The position numbers and the translations under genes were made by a program. A model generated the notes under the pieces. The model was given only the letters and a program-made list of their open reading frames with translations, did no database searches and was not told the origin of the DNA. Source: an uncultured Pelagibacteraceae bacterium (GTDB lineage Bacteria > Pseudomonadota > Alphaproteobacteria > Pelagibacterales > AG-422-B15). From it: 64,000 bases of DNA. Below, in pieces: positions 41,752 through 50,905 of the stretch. Location of the stretch: positions 111,674-175,673 of the forward strand of contig CABYDZ010000003.1 of assembly GCA_902517885.1 (NCBI GenBank), given 5' to 3'. Numbering within the stretch: the stretch's first letter is position 1; each line of letters starts with the position of its first letter.

Positions 41752-41857
41752 ATAATTGTTGTTTATTAATCTATTTTCATCTAAATATCGTCAAAATTAA
41801 GTATACATTCCCATTTTATAGTTTTTGAATTTGAAACGCAGATAAAAACCTATATAA

Positions 41858-44143
41858 ATGGCCAAAAAGGGATTTATGAAAAAAAAGGATAGAGCAGAGC
41901 ATTTTAGTGAGAAGGAAGCTTTAGTTTTTCATGCTCAGGGAAAGCCAGGAAAGATTGAAATTAAAGCAACCAAACCACTTGAGACACAAAGAGACTTGTC
42001 TCTAGCTTATTCACCTGGAGTTGCGGCACCAGTTAATGCGATTGCAGAGGATACCAGTGCAGTCTATGACTATACGAGTAAGGGCAATATAGTAGCCGTA
42101 GTATCAAATGGAACCGCTATACTTGGTCTTGGTAATTTAGGCGCACATGCCTCAAAACCAGTGATGGAAGGTAAATCTGTTTTGTTTAAAAGGTTTTCTG
42201 ACATTGACTCAATTGATCTTGAAATTGATACAGAAAATGCTGACGAGTTTATTAATTCTGTTAAATATTTAGGCCCATCTTTTGGAGGAATAAATTTAGA
42301 AGATATAAAAGCACCTGAGTGTTTCATTATTGAAGACACATTAAGAGAGCTAATGGATATCCCAATATTTCATGATGATCAGCATGGAACTGCCATAATA
42401 TCTACAGCTGCGCTTCTAAATGCATTGGATCTTAGTGGGAAAAAAATAAGTGATGCAAAAATTGTTGTTAACGGCGCAGGTGCAGCTGGCATAGCATGTT
42501 TAGAGCTTCTCAAAGCGATGGGAATGCCTAACAATAATGCAATACTTTGCGATACAAAGGGCGTTATTCACTCTGAAAGAAAAGAAAACATGAACCAGTG
42601 GAAATCTGCTCATGCAATAAAAACTGATTGTAGGACATTAGAGGATGCGCTGGTTGGTGCAGATATTTTTTTTGGTTTATCAGTTGGGAATATAATCAGT
42701 CAAAAAATGGCCTTATCAATGGCTGATAACCCGATTATTTTTGCTATGGCAAACCCTGAACCTGAAATTACTCCCGAAGATGTAAAAGAATGTAGATCTG
42801 ATGCAATAATTGCAACAGGAAGATCCGACTATCCTAATCAGGTAAATAATGTTTTAGGATTTCCATACATATTTAGAGGGGCGTTAGATGTTAGAGCTAC
42901 AACAATTAATTTAGAAATGAAGATAGCTGCTGCAAAAGCAATAGCTGACTTAGCAAAAGAGGATGTACCTGATGAAGTTGCAAACGCTTATCCAGGGAAG
43001 CGCCCACAGTATGGTCCTGATTATATTATACCTTCTCCGTTTGATCCTCGACTTATTAGCAAAGTTCCACCTGCAGTTGCCAAAGCTGCTATGGATACTG
43101 GAGTTGCACGCAAAGCAATTGTGGATATGGACAGGTATTCTAATGAGTTATCAGCGAGACTTAATCCCTCAGCTGGATTATTACAAAAAATATTTCAAGA
43201 AGTAAAAGAAAACCCAAAACGCGTTATCTTCACTGAAGGCGAGGAAGAGAACATGATTCGAGCGGCTGTAATATTCCTTAATAATGGAATGGGAACACCA
43301 ATACTAATTGGTAGAGATGAAATAATTAAAAATAAAATGAAAGAAATGGGACTTGATTTTTTTGATAAGATAGAAATTCATAGTACTAGAAATAAAGCAG
43401 AGCACGATAGGTACGCTGAACATATTTATAACAGGCTTCAAAGAAAGGGTTTTTTAAGAAAAGATTGCCTTAATCTTCTTACCAAAGAAAGAAATGTATT
43501 TGCTGCCTGTATGGTATCACTTAATGAAGCTGATGCGATGGTTTGTGGTCTAACAAGAAGTTTTGCTGCTTCTCTAGAAAGCATAGAATATGTATTAGAT
43601 CCTATTCCTAATAAAACAATTTTGGGAATGACTGTTATGTTGTGCAACGGAAGAACAATATTTGTTGCAGACTCAAATGTTCATGATATGCCCAACGCTG
43701 CACAGCTTGCAAATATAACGCAGGAAAGTGCGGAAGTTGTAAAAGAAATATTTGGAATTGAACCGAGAGCAGCTTTAGTTTCTTATTCAAATTTTGGTAC
43801 ACCGTATACTGAGCGCTCAGTTTATATGAGGGATGCCATCAAAATACTTGATGAAAGAAAACTTGATTTTGAATATGACGGTGAAATGGGAGCAAATACT
43901 GCTTTAAATGAAAATTTGATGAACTTGTATCCATTTTGTAAACTTTCTGGTCCTGCTAATCTTTTGATTATGCCAGCTATTCACAGCGCCAGTATTTCTA
44001 CTAAAATGTTACAAGAATTAGGTGGAGGAAATCTGGTTGGTCCCTATCTTGTGGGGTTTAAAGAGAGTATTCAAATAGCTCCTTTAGGTGCGAATGTTTC
44101 TGATATTGTTAATCTCGCTGCACTTGCAGCTTTTAAGAATTAG
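41858..44143 (+). CDS. maeB: NADP-dependent malic enzyme with phosphotransacetylase-like domain
   Basis: Decarboxylates malate to pyruvate with NADPH formation. It is 761 residues. The malic N-terminal domain includes LSLAYSPGVAAPVNAIAE (about residue 48) and the middle domain the NAD(P)-binding VVNGAGAAGIACLELL. From about residue 440 follows a phosphate acetyltransferase-like region (RVIFTEGEEENMIRAAVIF), probably regulatory. This three-part layout is typical for proteobacterial MaeB. It converges on an esterase with interlocked stop codons (TTAG at 44140-44143). Confidence 0.96.
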   Translation: MAKKGFMKKKDRAEHFSEKEALVFHAQGKPGKIEIKATKPLETQRDLSLAYSPGVAAPVNAIAEDTSAVYDYTSKGNIVAVVSNGTAILGLGNLGAHASKPVMEGKSVLFKRFSDIDSIDLEIDTENADEFINSVKYLGPSFGGINLEDIKAPECFIIEDTLRELMDIPIFHDDQHGTAIISTAALLNALDLSGKKISDAKIVVNGAGAAGIACLELLKAMGMPNNNAILCDTKGVIHSERKENMNQWKSAHAIKTDCRTLEDALVGADIFFGLSVGNIISQKMALSMADNPIIFAMANPEPEITPEDVKECRSDAIIATGRSDYPNQVNNVLGFPYIFRGALDVRATTINLEMKIAAAKAIADLAKEDVPDEVANAYPGKRPQYGPDYIIPSPFDPRLISKVPPAVAKAAMDTGVARKAIVDMDRYSNELSARLNPSAGLLQKIFQEVKENPKRVIFTEGEEENMIRAAVIFLNNGMGTPILIGRDEIIKNKMKEMGLDFFDKIEIHSTRNKAEHDRYAEHIYNRLQRKGFLRKDCLNLLTKERNVFAACMVSLNEADAMVCGLTRSFAASLESIEYVLDPIPNKTILGMTVMLCNGRTIFVADSNVHDMPNAAQLANITQESAEVVKEIFGIEPRAALVSYSNFGTPYTERSVYMRDAIKILDERKLDFEYDGEMGANTALNENLMNLYPFCKLSGPANLLIMPAIHSASISTKMLQELGGGNLVGPYLVGFKESIQIAPLGANVSDIVNLAALAAFKN

Positions 44144-45102
44144 TCTTTTAAGAAATTTGAAATTTCATTAATTGCTTTTTTTGACTCTGGTAAAAATACA
44201 AAGATTTGCCAAACATGAGGTAAATTTTTATAAATACTCAACTTCACTCCATTATTGTTATTCTTAAGATTGTTTGAGATTTTGATTGAGTCACTGAATA
44301 ATATTTCAATATTACTTACCTGGATAAGTGTTTGAGGAAAATTTTTAAAATTTGCAAATATAGGTGATATCATTGGATTCCTACAGTCCTGGTTTGGAGC
44401 ATACCACTCTTCAACAGTTTTTTTCATTGATTTAGCAGTATTAAGCCAATCATCGTAAGACAAATAAGGATCCGACAATGAATTCTCTCTAATACTACTG
44501 CCTTCTCCTGTTAAGTCAGCCCACGGGGAAAGCAGAAAAACTTTTGATGGCAAGGGTTCATTAATTTCTTGAAGTTTTAATATAGTTACAATTGATAAAT
44601 TGCCCCCCGCAGAGTCACCTCCTATGAATATATTTTTACTCTTATAGCCCATTCTTAATAAACTTTTATAACTTTCAACGGCATCATTAAGTGCAGCTGG
44701 AAAAGGGTTCTCAGGGGCAAGAGAATAATCAATTGCATAAACTTTCAAATTAGATTTTTCAGCTATACTTGATAAAAGATTTTGATGGGTTTCAGGAGAG
44801 CCAGCAATATATCCACCTCCGTGGAAGTAAAGTATACACTTGTCTTTACTCAATTCTTCATGATCAAAAGAAAGTGTTCTAATATTTTCTAAATAAATCT
44901 CATTTGTTTGAATTTTTGAAATTTTTTTATTAAATATAAATTTTTGCAAACTAGTATTTACAATTGAACTACTTGTATCCTCATAGCCCTTTTGACTCAT
45001 CATTTTTCTTGCTTCTAGATAAGAGCGATCTTCAACTGGAGGTTGAACTTTCTTTACATATTTTTTTAATGCATAATTTAATATTCTTGCCCTGATACTC
45101 AT
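44140..45102 (-). CDS. Alpha/beta hydrolase, hormone-sensitive-lipase family
   Basis: A 320-residue esterase/lipase. The HSL-family oxyanion motif is YFHGGGYIAGSPE near residue 95, and the nucleophile elbow GGDSAGGNLS near residue 165. A catalytic His is probably in LPHVWQIF near the C-terminus. There is no signal peptide, so it should be cytoplasmic. Substrate unknown. It is 18 bases downstream of gshB. Confidence 0.88.
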   Translation of the reverse strand: MSIRARILNYALKKYVKKVQPPVEDRSYLEARKMMSQKGYEDTSSSIVNTSLQKFIFNKKISKIQTNEIYLENIRTLSFDHEELSKDKCILYFHGGGYIAGSPETHQNLLSSIAEKSNLKVYAIDYSLAPENPFPAALNDAVESYKSLLRMGYKSKNIFIGGDSAGGNLSIVTILKLQEINEPLPSKVFLLSPWADLTGEGSSIRENSLSDPYLSYDDWLNTAKSMKKTVEEWYAPNQDCRNPMISPIFANFKNFPQTLIQVSNIEILFSDSIKISNNLKNNNNGVKLSIYKNLPHVWQIFVFLPESKKAINEISNFLKD

Positions 45103-45120
45103 ACAATATTCAAATAATAA

Positions 45121-46047
45121 CTATTCATCTAATTTATCAAAGATTATTTTTGCGACATCAATCTTATGAAGTTTTTTAATTTCTTGAATACAAGTTGGTG
45201 AAGTAACATTTATTTCTGTAAGATAATTTCCTATTACATCAATGCCAGCGAAGAACAGCTTTTCGTTTATTAAAGTTTCTTTGATAATACTGCATATTTT
45301 TCTGTCATTTTTTGAGAGTTTTACTGCCTTAGTATTTCCCCCAACATGAATGTTTGATCTGAATTCATTTGTTTTAGGAATTCTTTTTAATGCTGCAACA
45401 GGCTCACCGTTAATAAGTATTATTCTTTTATCACCCTTTATTATTTCTGGCAGAAACTTTTGTACTATGAAAGGAACACTATCTTCATCTATAAACTTCT
45501 CGATGATTTGATTATAATTTTTGTCGTTCTTATCTAATAAAAAAATGCCCTGTCCTCCATTCCCGTAAAGAGGCTTGATAACAGATCTCTTACAGCTGCT
45601 CATAAAAAGATCTATTTCTTTTCTAGATCTAGTTATTAACGTTGGAGGAATGATATCTTTAAATTTCAACATTAGTATTTTTTCTGGAGCATTTCGTATA
45701 CCTGCTGGACTATTAATTACTTTTGTTTTTGGATTCAATTGCTCCAGTAAATGCATTGATGATATGTATTCCATATTATAAGGCGGGTCTTGACGTATAA
45801 AAATACAATTTAACGAATTTAAATTTAATATTTTTTCGCTACTTATACTAAAACTATTTAATTTGTTATTCTTGAATTTAATTTCTTTTACTAAGGCATA
45901 TACAGTATTTTTTTTGAATGTGAGAGAACTTGGAGAGAAAATAAAATTTCTATTTTTTCTTTTTTGTGACTCCAATATCATTGGCAAAGTACTGTCAGTA
46001 TCATGATTGAGTGTATGCACAGGATCTATTTGAAAGCCAAATTTCAT
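45121..46047 (-). CDS. gshB: Glutathione synthetase
   Basis: ATP-grasp ligase joining gamma-glutamylcysteine and glycine. It is 308 residues. It shows IRQDPPYNMEYI, GNGGQGIFLL, VQKFLPEIIKGDKRIILINGEP (key part KGDKRI), and the C-terminal GIDVIGNYLTEINVTSPT. gshA is not in the window. Together with bcp and the rubrerythrin it points to oxidative-stress defence. The gene follows the DolP-like lipoprotein gene by 11 bases. Confidence 0.95.
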   Translation of the reverse strand: MKFGFQIDPVHTLNHDTDSTLPMILESQKRKNRNFIFSPSSLTFKKNTVYALVKEIKFKNNKLNSFSISSEKILNLNSLNCIFIRQDPPYNMEYISSMHLLEQLNPKTKVINSPAGIRNAPEKILMLKFKDIIPPTLITRSRKEIDLFMSSCKRSVIKPLYGNGGQGIFLLDKNDKNYNQIIEKFIDEDSVPFIVQKFLPEIIKGDKRIILINGEPVAALKRIPKTNEFRSNIHVGGNTKAVKLSKNDRKICSIIKETLINEKLFFAGIDVIGNYLTEINVTSPTCIQEIKKLHKIDVAKIIFDKLDE

Positions 46048-46058
46048 AAATCTAACTC

Positions 46059-46649
46059 CTATTCAGATTTTATGGTTATATATTCAACTACTTCCTCAAC
46101 TCCAAATACCTCTTTAGTAAGATCTATAGCTTTTTTCTTTTCATCACTTGAGCTTGAGATTCCAATTATGTAAACAACTTTATTAACAGTTTCGATATTA
46201 TAATTTAGAGAGTTCACTTCTTCATCAAGCATTAATTTTGCGAAAACTTTTGTACTAATAACTAAATCATCTGCAAAATTTAATATATTATCACTTTCAC
46301 TTATTTGAATTTCGTTAATTACAGTTTGAACTCCCTTCACTCCCCACGCAATTCGAGTAGCCTCTATTCTTAAATCTATATTATCAACGGTCCCGGTTAA
46401 TAATACTCTTCCTTGAGAAACCTCTACATCAACATTAAAAAATATTTTTTCACTTTGATCAAAATAAGAGTTTTTTAGAATAGCTTTTATCAGTACATCA
46501 TCGACATACTCTCCAATGCTTCGGTCTGAATTTGAAACTGTTACCGCTTTTGTAGCCACTCCTGTTGCTACAGGCATAGAACAATTTGTTAGTATCAACA
46601 TAAATAACAGAGAAATTGATAATATTGTTAGTTTGTTAAGTGCCATCAT
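46059..46649 (-). CDS. BON-domain lipoprotein, DolP/YraP-like
   Basis: A 196-residue predicted outer-membrane lipoprotein. Signal sequence with a lipobox ending in LTNC (Cys23). Two BON domains follow, with VSQGRVLLTGTVDN near residue 78 and VVYIIGISSSSDEKKKAIDL near residue 155. Architecture and position next to rsmI and the LpoA-like gene match E. coli DolP (YraP), an outer-membrane integrity factor. The yraN gene that often lies in this cluster is absent. Confidence 0.85.
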   Translation of the reverse strand: MMALNKLTILSISLLFMLILTNCSMPVATGVATKAVTVSNSDRSIGEYVDDVLIKAILKNSYFDQSEKIFFNVDVEVSQGRVLLTGTVDNIDLRIEATRIAWGVKGVQTVINEIQISESDNILNFADDLVISTKVFAKLMLDEEVNSLNYNIETVNKVVYIIGISSSSDEKKKAIDLTKEVFGVEEVVEYITIKSE

Positions 46650-46671
46650 TCCAAATTATATTAATTTTATA

Positions 46672-47559
46672 TTATTTCCTATTTTTTATTAATAGCTGAT
46701 AAATATCCCTTTTAGATATACTCAAATCTTTTGACATAAGACGCGATACCTCAGAGATATTCATACCTTTATTTAGTAAACTATTACCAAATTTAATAAT
46801 TTCTTCTTCAGGAAGTTTAGTAATTTTGCTCATTATTGGTTCAATAATAAATGTTATCTCTCCTAATATTTTTTCTTTCAAACTTATTTTCTCTAAAAGG
46901 TCAGAAATATTAGTATTGATAATTTCCTCATGTTTTTTTGTTAACTCCCTAACAAATGTTATTTTGCAATCACCACTTAGTTCTAATATTGCATTTAATG
47001 TTTTAATAATTCTCTTAGGTGATTCAAAATATATTTCTGGACAATCACTTCCATTAAATCTTGCTAATTGACTTTCTATTTTCTTTTTTTCTCTTGGAAA
47101 AAAACCTCTGAAGGTAAAATTTTCTGCTTGAAAAGTTGCTAGAACAAAGCTTGCTATTGGCGCTGATGGACCTGGTAAAGAAAATACACTTAAATTGTTT
47201 TCAAAACATTCTTTCACAAGGTCAGCCCCAGGATCTGAAATAAGTGGTGTTCCAGAATCTGTAGTTACAGCAATAGAAAAATTAGAACTTATTTTTTTTA
47301 TTATTCCAGGAATTTTATTTTTAGAATTAAATTTGTGAAATGACTGTATTTTAGATTTTATTCCATATTTCGATGTAAGTTTTTTTGTAACTCTAGTATC
47401 TTCACTTATTATTAAGTCGACTGAAGAAAGTATTTTTAATGACCTTATCGTAATATCAGATAAATTTCCTATAGGCGTAGGAACTATATAAAGACCACTT
47501 TGAGGTTTCTCATGTTCCAATAACTTTGTAATATAAGATAAATTTAAATTTGATTGCAT
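46672..47559 (-). CDS. rsmI: 16S rRNA (cytidine(1402)-2'-O)-methyltransferase
   Basis: SAM-dependent methylase for 16S rRNA C1402. It is 295 residues. Family motifs are LYIVPTPIGNLSDITIRSL near residue 22, ISEDTRVTKKL, TTDSGTPLISDPGADLV (key part GTPLISDPG) and LPGPSAPIASF. Its ATG overlaps the divergent lpoA ATG in CATG at 47557-47560. A TTG a few codons inside could be used instead. No SD is visible before the ATG. Confidence 0.95.
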   Translation of the reverse strand: MQSNLNLSYITKLLEHEKPQSGLYIVPTPIGNLSDITIRSLKILSSVDLIISEDTRVTKKLTSKYGIKSKIQSFHKFNSKNKIPGIIKKISSNFSIAVTTDSGTPLISDPGADLVKECFENNLSVFSLPGPSAPIASFVLATFQAENFTFRGFFPREKKKIESQLARFNGSDCPEIYFESPKRIIKTLNAILELSGDCKITFVRELTKKHEEIINTNISDLLEKISLKEKILGEITFIIEPIMSKITKLPEEEIIKFGNSLLNKGMNISEVSRLMSKDLSISKRDIYQLLIKNRK

Positions 47560-48844
47560 GTTTTATTTTAGAGATAAGTTTTTTATTTTAGTAATTCTTT
47601 ATTTAAGTTTATTATTATATGGCTGTGAAACAACCCAATTAGCTCCAAAGAAAACACTAACATACAATCAAACACAATTGCTAGAAACTATAGTAGAAGA
47701 TGAAGATCCAAATGCTCAAGAAAACAATTTAATAGAAAAAGATGATAAGATTTTCAAGCTAGGCTTACTTTTACCTTTGTCTGGAGAATTTTATCAGATT
47801 GGTAAATCGCTACTCGATTCTGCGCAATTGGCATTAGAAGAAACCAATAACAAAAATTTAGAATTTTATATAGTCGACACGGGAGAAGAAAACCAACTAT
47901 ATAAAAATCTATCATACTTAATTAGTAATGATGTTGATTTGATTCTTGGTCCAATATTTACCAAAACAGTTTTAAAAGTAAAAGAGTACTTGGATGATCA
48001 AAATATTCCAATCATAACATTTTCTAATAATTCTGATGTAAGTGATCGTGATGTCTATGTTTTTGGATTAACTATTGAAGATGAATTAAAGAAAATCTAC
48101 GAATATTCAATTGATAGGGGAATTGATAAATTTGCGGTTATAGTTCCTGATAATAAATATGGAAAAAAAGTAAAAGATGAAATTAATAAATTCCATAATA
48201 TAAATAATAATTCATCTTCACAATTTATTTTTTATCCAACTAAAGATCCCGACTATTATAAAATAGCGAGAGATGTTTCAAATTATGATGAAAGAAAATT
48301 AGACTTGGATAATCGAGTTAAGCTTCTAGAAGAATTACAATCTGAGTCTTCATTAAAAGAATTAAAATTATTAAGAAATAAGGATACGTTGGGAGAGGTA
48401 GATTTTGAAGCTATTATAATAATTGCTCGATCATTTAGCGAATTAACAAATTTTATTTCAATACTACCCTATTATGATGTTGACCCAAAAAAAGTAAAAT
48501 TCATTGGAAATTCTATTTGGGGAAAAGAACTAATCCTTAAAGAGCCATCAATGAAGAATTCATATTTTTCGTCCTTAGACTTAAATGGCCAAAGAAAATT
48601 TAAAAAAGAGTATAAAAAGATTTACAAAAATAATCCTCATGCATTAGCCCCTTTAGCTTACGATTTAGTAGGTTTAATCAGCAGCTTAAATATAGAACAT
48701 AAGAAAATTACTAAGGAAATTCTTCACTCTAATTTAGGGTATATAGGTATAAATGGGTGGTTCCGTTTTGATGAAAGTGGAAGAGTGGAACGTAGACCTT
48801 TAATATTCCATGTAGGCAGTGATAAGTTTGTAATTAGAAATTAA
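47558..48844 (+). CDS. LpoA/LppC-like penicillin-binding protein activator lipoprotein
   Basis: A 428-residue lipoprotein. Signal peptide of 22 residues and lipobox LLYGC (Cys23). The rest has a periplasmic-binding-protein fold (FKLGLLLPLSGEFYQIGKSLLD near residue 64, key part LLLPLSGEF). E. coli LpoA activates PBP1a from the outer membrane, and proteobacterial homologues stand divergent from rsmI as here. It lacks the long N-terminal TPR part of E. coli LpoA. It converges on rdgB with TTAA at 48841-48844. Confidence 0.85.
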   Translation: MFYFRDKFFILVILYLSLLLYGCETTQLAPKKTLTYNQTQLLETIVEDEDPNAQENNLIEKDDKIFKLGLLLPLSGEFYQIGKSLLDSAQLALEETNNKNLEFYIVDTGEENQLYKNLSYLISNDVDLILGPIFTKTVLKVKEYLDDQNIPIITFSNNSDVSDRDVYVFGLTIEDELKKIYEYSIDRGIDKFAVIVPDNKYGKKVKDEINKFHNINNNSSSQFIFYPTKDPDYYKIARDVSNYDERKLDLDNRVKLLEELQSESSLKELKLLRNKDTLGEVDFEAIIIIARSFSELTNFISILPYYDVDPKKVKFIGNSIWGKELILKEPSMKNSYFSSLDLNGQRKFKKEYKKIYKNNPHALAPLAYDLVGLISSLNIEHKKITKEILHSNLGYIGINGWFRFDESGRVERRPLIFHVGSDKFVIRN

Positions 48845-49446
48845 TTTTTTATTTTATATAAAAAATTTGACAACTTCTTAAATGCAATTGCTCTGTGGCT
48901 TATTCTTTCTTTGTAATTAAAATTCATTTCGCCAAATGTTTTTTTATAACCTTTAGGAACAAAAATTGGATCATACCCAAAACCATTCTTGCCTTTTGGA
49001 GGAAATTGAACATGTCCGTAAATCTTACCTTCAAAAACTCTGCTTACATTGTTTGGAAAATAGATTGATAAAGCACAACAAAAAAAAGCTTTTCTGCTAG
49101 ATTTATTAAAATAATTATTTTTTTCCATTTTCTTTTCTATTTTTTCTATAGCAATATTGAAATCTTTTTCCTTACCCGCCCATCTTGCAGAATAAATACC
49201 AGGTTCATCATTTAATGATGAAATACAAAGGCCACTATCATCAGCTATAGCTGGCAATTTAGATTTTAATGCAGCATTTTTTGATTTGATAAGAGAGTTT
49301 TCTCCAAATGTAAGACCATTTTCAATGGGTTCATTGATTTTAAGTTTTTTAGCAGAAATAATATTATAACCAAGCGGTTTTAATAAAGATTTTATTTCCG
49401 ATACTTTTCCAGAATTATGACTTGCTATTACAATATCCTTTAACAG
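48841..49446 (-). CDS. rdgB: dITP/XTP pyrophosphatase (Ham1), CTG start
   Basis: Hydrolyses non-canonical purine triphosphates (dITP, XTP). The frame up to 49446 gives 201 residues, the usual family size. N-terminal DIVIASHNSGKVSEIKSLL matches the nucleotide-binding start of the family, and ADDSGLC, ARWAGKEKD, KNGFGYDPIF and SHRAIAFKKL follow. A conventional-start version from 49257 would lose 63 conserved residues. The only upstream start candidate in frame is CTG at 49446, which has AGAAGG 8 bases before it and follows the rph stop by one base. The start is therefore non-standard but well supported by context. Confidence 0.88.
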   Translation of the reverse strand: MLKDIVIASHNSGKVSEIKSLLKPLGYNIISAKKLKINEPIENGLTFGENSLIKSKNAALKSKLPAIADDSGLCISSLNDEPGIYSARWAGKEKDFNIAIEKIEKKMEKNNYFNKSSRKAFFCCALSIYFPNNVSRVFEGKIYGHVQFPPKGKNGFGYDPIFVPKGYKKTFGEMNFNYKERISHRAIAFKKLSNFLYKIKN

Positions 49447-49447
49447 A

Positions 49448-50164
49448 TTATTTACCTTCTAAAAGTATTTTTTGGGATTGAATTATTTGACTAATACCTG
49501 ATTTCGCCAATTCAAACATAGAATTAAATTCATTTTCTGTGCAAAGTTTTTTTTCAGATGTCATTTGTATCTCAACTATTTTATTTGTTTCTGTAATGAC
49601 AAAATTAGCATCTACCTCAGCATTTTGATCCTCAATAAAATCTAGATCAAGCAACGGAACATTATCGACTATGCCACAGCTTATAGCCGCAAGATTTTCC
49701 TTTATTGGGTTAATTTTAATAATCTTTTTACCTATCATGCTCTGGATACATAACTGCAGTGCTACAAACGCACCTGATATTGAAGCGGTTCGTGTTCCAC
49801 CATCAGCTTGAATAACATCACAATCAATTAAAATTTGTATATCTTTTAACAAACTAAGATCTGTTACCGCTCTCAACGATCTGCCAATCAAACGTTGTAT
49901 TTCTTGTGTTCTTCCTGATTGTCTGCCTCTGACAGCTTCTCGGGACATTCTTTCAGATGTTGATCTAGGAAGCATTCCATATTCAGCAGTTACCCATCCT
50001 TGCTGAGAATTTTTAAGCCACCTTGGAACATTTTGATCTAAAGACGCGTTACACAATACGTGAGTTTCACCAAATTTTATCATACAAGAGCCTTCTGGAT
50101 ATGAGGAGAAATTCGGAATAATTTCAAATTTACGAAGATCGCTAGTTTTTCTTGTATTTCTCAT
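49448..50164 (-). CDS. rph: Ribonuclease PH
   Basis: Phosphorolytic 3'-5' exoribonuclease for tRNA 3' maturation. It is 238 residues. Hallmarks are WVTAEYGMLPRSTSERMSREA (key part AEYGMLPRST), GRTQEIQRLIGRSLRA and CDVIQADGGTRTASISGAF (key part QADGGTRTA). It is divergent from grpE, 67 bases away. In most alphaproteobacteria hrcA lies here, but is missing. Confidence 0.96.
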   Translation of the reverse strand: MRNTRKTSDLRKFEIIPNFSSYPEGSCMIKFGETHVLCNASLDQNVPRWLKNSQQGWVTAEYGMLPRSTSERMSREAVRGRQSGRTQEIQRLIGRSLRAVTDLSLLKDIQILIDCDVIQADGGTRTASISGAFVALQLCIQSMIGKKIIKINPIKENLAAISCGIVDNVPLLDLDFIEDQNAEVDANFVITETNKIVEIQMTSEKKLCTENEFNSMFELAKSGISQIIQSQKILLEGK

Positions 50165-50189
50165 ATTAATAAATTCATTATACTATGTA

Positions 50190-50218
50190 TTGACGAAAAT
50201 AATATAGATCATTACATA
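50190..50218 (+). promoter_or_regulatory. Candidate grpE promoter
   Basis: TTGACG (50190-50195), 17-base spacer, TACATA (50213-50218), 13 bases before the grpE ATG. A good -35 with a weak -10. There is no CIRCE palindrome in the 67-base rph-grpE gap, consistent with the lack of hrcA. Confidence 0.4.
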
Positions 50219-50231
50219 TTCAAAAAAAGAT

Positions 50232-50783
50232 ATGGCAAAAGACAAAAAAAAGAATGTTTCTGAAAAAAAAACTGAAGAGAATGTTGAAGAAGTTCAGGTA
50301 AAGGAAATTATTGACCATTCAGAACTCGAAGAAAAGTTAAAAGAGGCAGAAAATCAAATTTTACTATCTCTCGCAGATAACGATAATCTAAGAAAAAGAT
50401 TTGACAGAGAAAAAGAGGATCTCAGTAACTATGTTATTTCTAGTTTCGCAAAAGAAATCTTGTCTGTATTGGATAATTTAGAGAGAGCATTAAAATCGAT
50501 AGATCTAGATGAATTAAAAAAATCAGATCAAAATATTTCACAGTTTGTTGAAGGTATTGAATTAACAGAAAAACAAATAATAACGGTTTTTGAAAAGTTC
50601 AAAATTGAAAAAATTAATTCTTTAGACCAAAATTTTGATCCAAACTTGCATCAAGCTATGTTCGAAGTAGAAAATCCTGATAAGCAGCCTGGTATCATTA
50701 CTGAGGTAGTACAAGAGGGATACCGTATAGGGGATAGGCTTTTAAGACCTGCTATGGTAGGCGTCGTCAAGAAAAAAAACTAA
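50232..50783 (+). CDS. grpE: Nucleotide exchange factor GrpE
   Basis: Releases ADP from DnaK. It is 183 residues. A charged N-terminal region precedes the long coiled coil (EKLKEAENQILLSLADNDNLRKR) and the compact C-terminal domain with FDPNLHQAMFEVENPD, the GrpE signature. It begins a grpE-dnaK-dnaJ run. Confidence 0.95.
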   Translation: MAKDKKKNVSEKKTEENVEEVQVKEIIDHSELEEKLKEAENQILLSLADNDNLRKRFDREKEDLSNYVISSFAKEILSVLDNLERALKSIDLDELKKSDQNISQFVEGIELTEKQIITVFEKFKIEKINSLDQNFDPNLHQAMFEVENPDKQPGIITEVVQEGYRIGDRLLRPAMVGVVKKKN

Positions 50784-50849
50784 TAATATCAATAATATAA
50801 ATCAATAAAAAATCAGCGAATTTAGTAAAAATACTTTCTATTGAGGGGG

Positions 50850-50877
50850 GTTGCACACAAAAATCAACTACCTATAT
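50850..50877 (+). promoter_or_regulatory. RpoH-type heat-shock promoter of dnaK
   Basis: GTTG (50850-50853), 17 bases, CCTATAT (50871-50877). This fits the alphaproteobacterial RpoH pattern CTTG-N17/18-CYTATNT except for the first base. An overlapping sigma-70 reading (TTGCAC-N16-TATATA from 50851) is also possible. A run of six G lies just before. The 122-base grpE-dnaK gap has no other clear signal. Confidence 0.55.
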
Positions 50878-50905
50878 ATAAATCAAATCAAACAAAGAGA
50901 ATTTT

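Noticed and set aside
41752..41857. RpoH-type promoter for maeB (TTGAAA..CCTATAT)
   Set aside because: Spacing (15 bases after TTG) and its position only a few bases from the ATG do not fit a normal promoter with a leader.
50165..50231. CIRCE element before grpE
   Set aside because: The 67 bases contain no TTAGCACTC/GAGTGCTAA half-sites.
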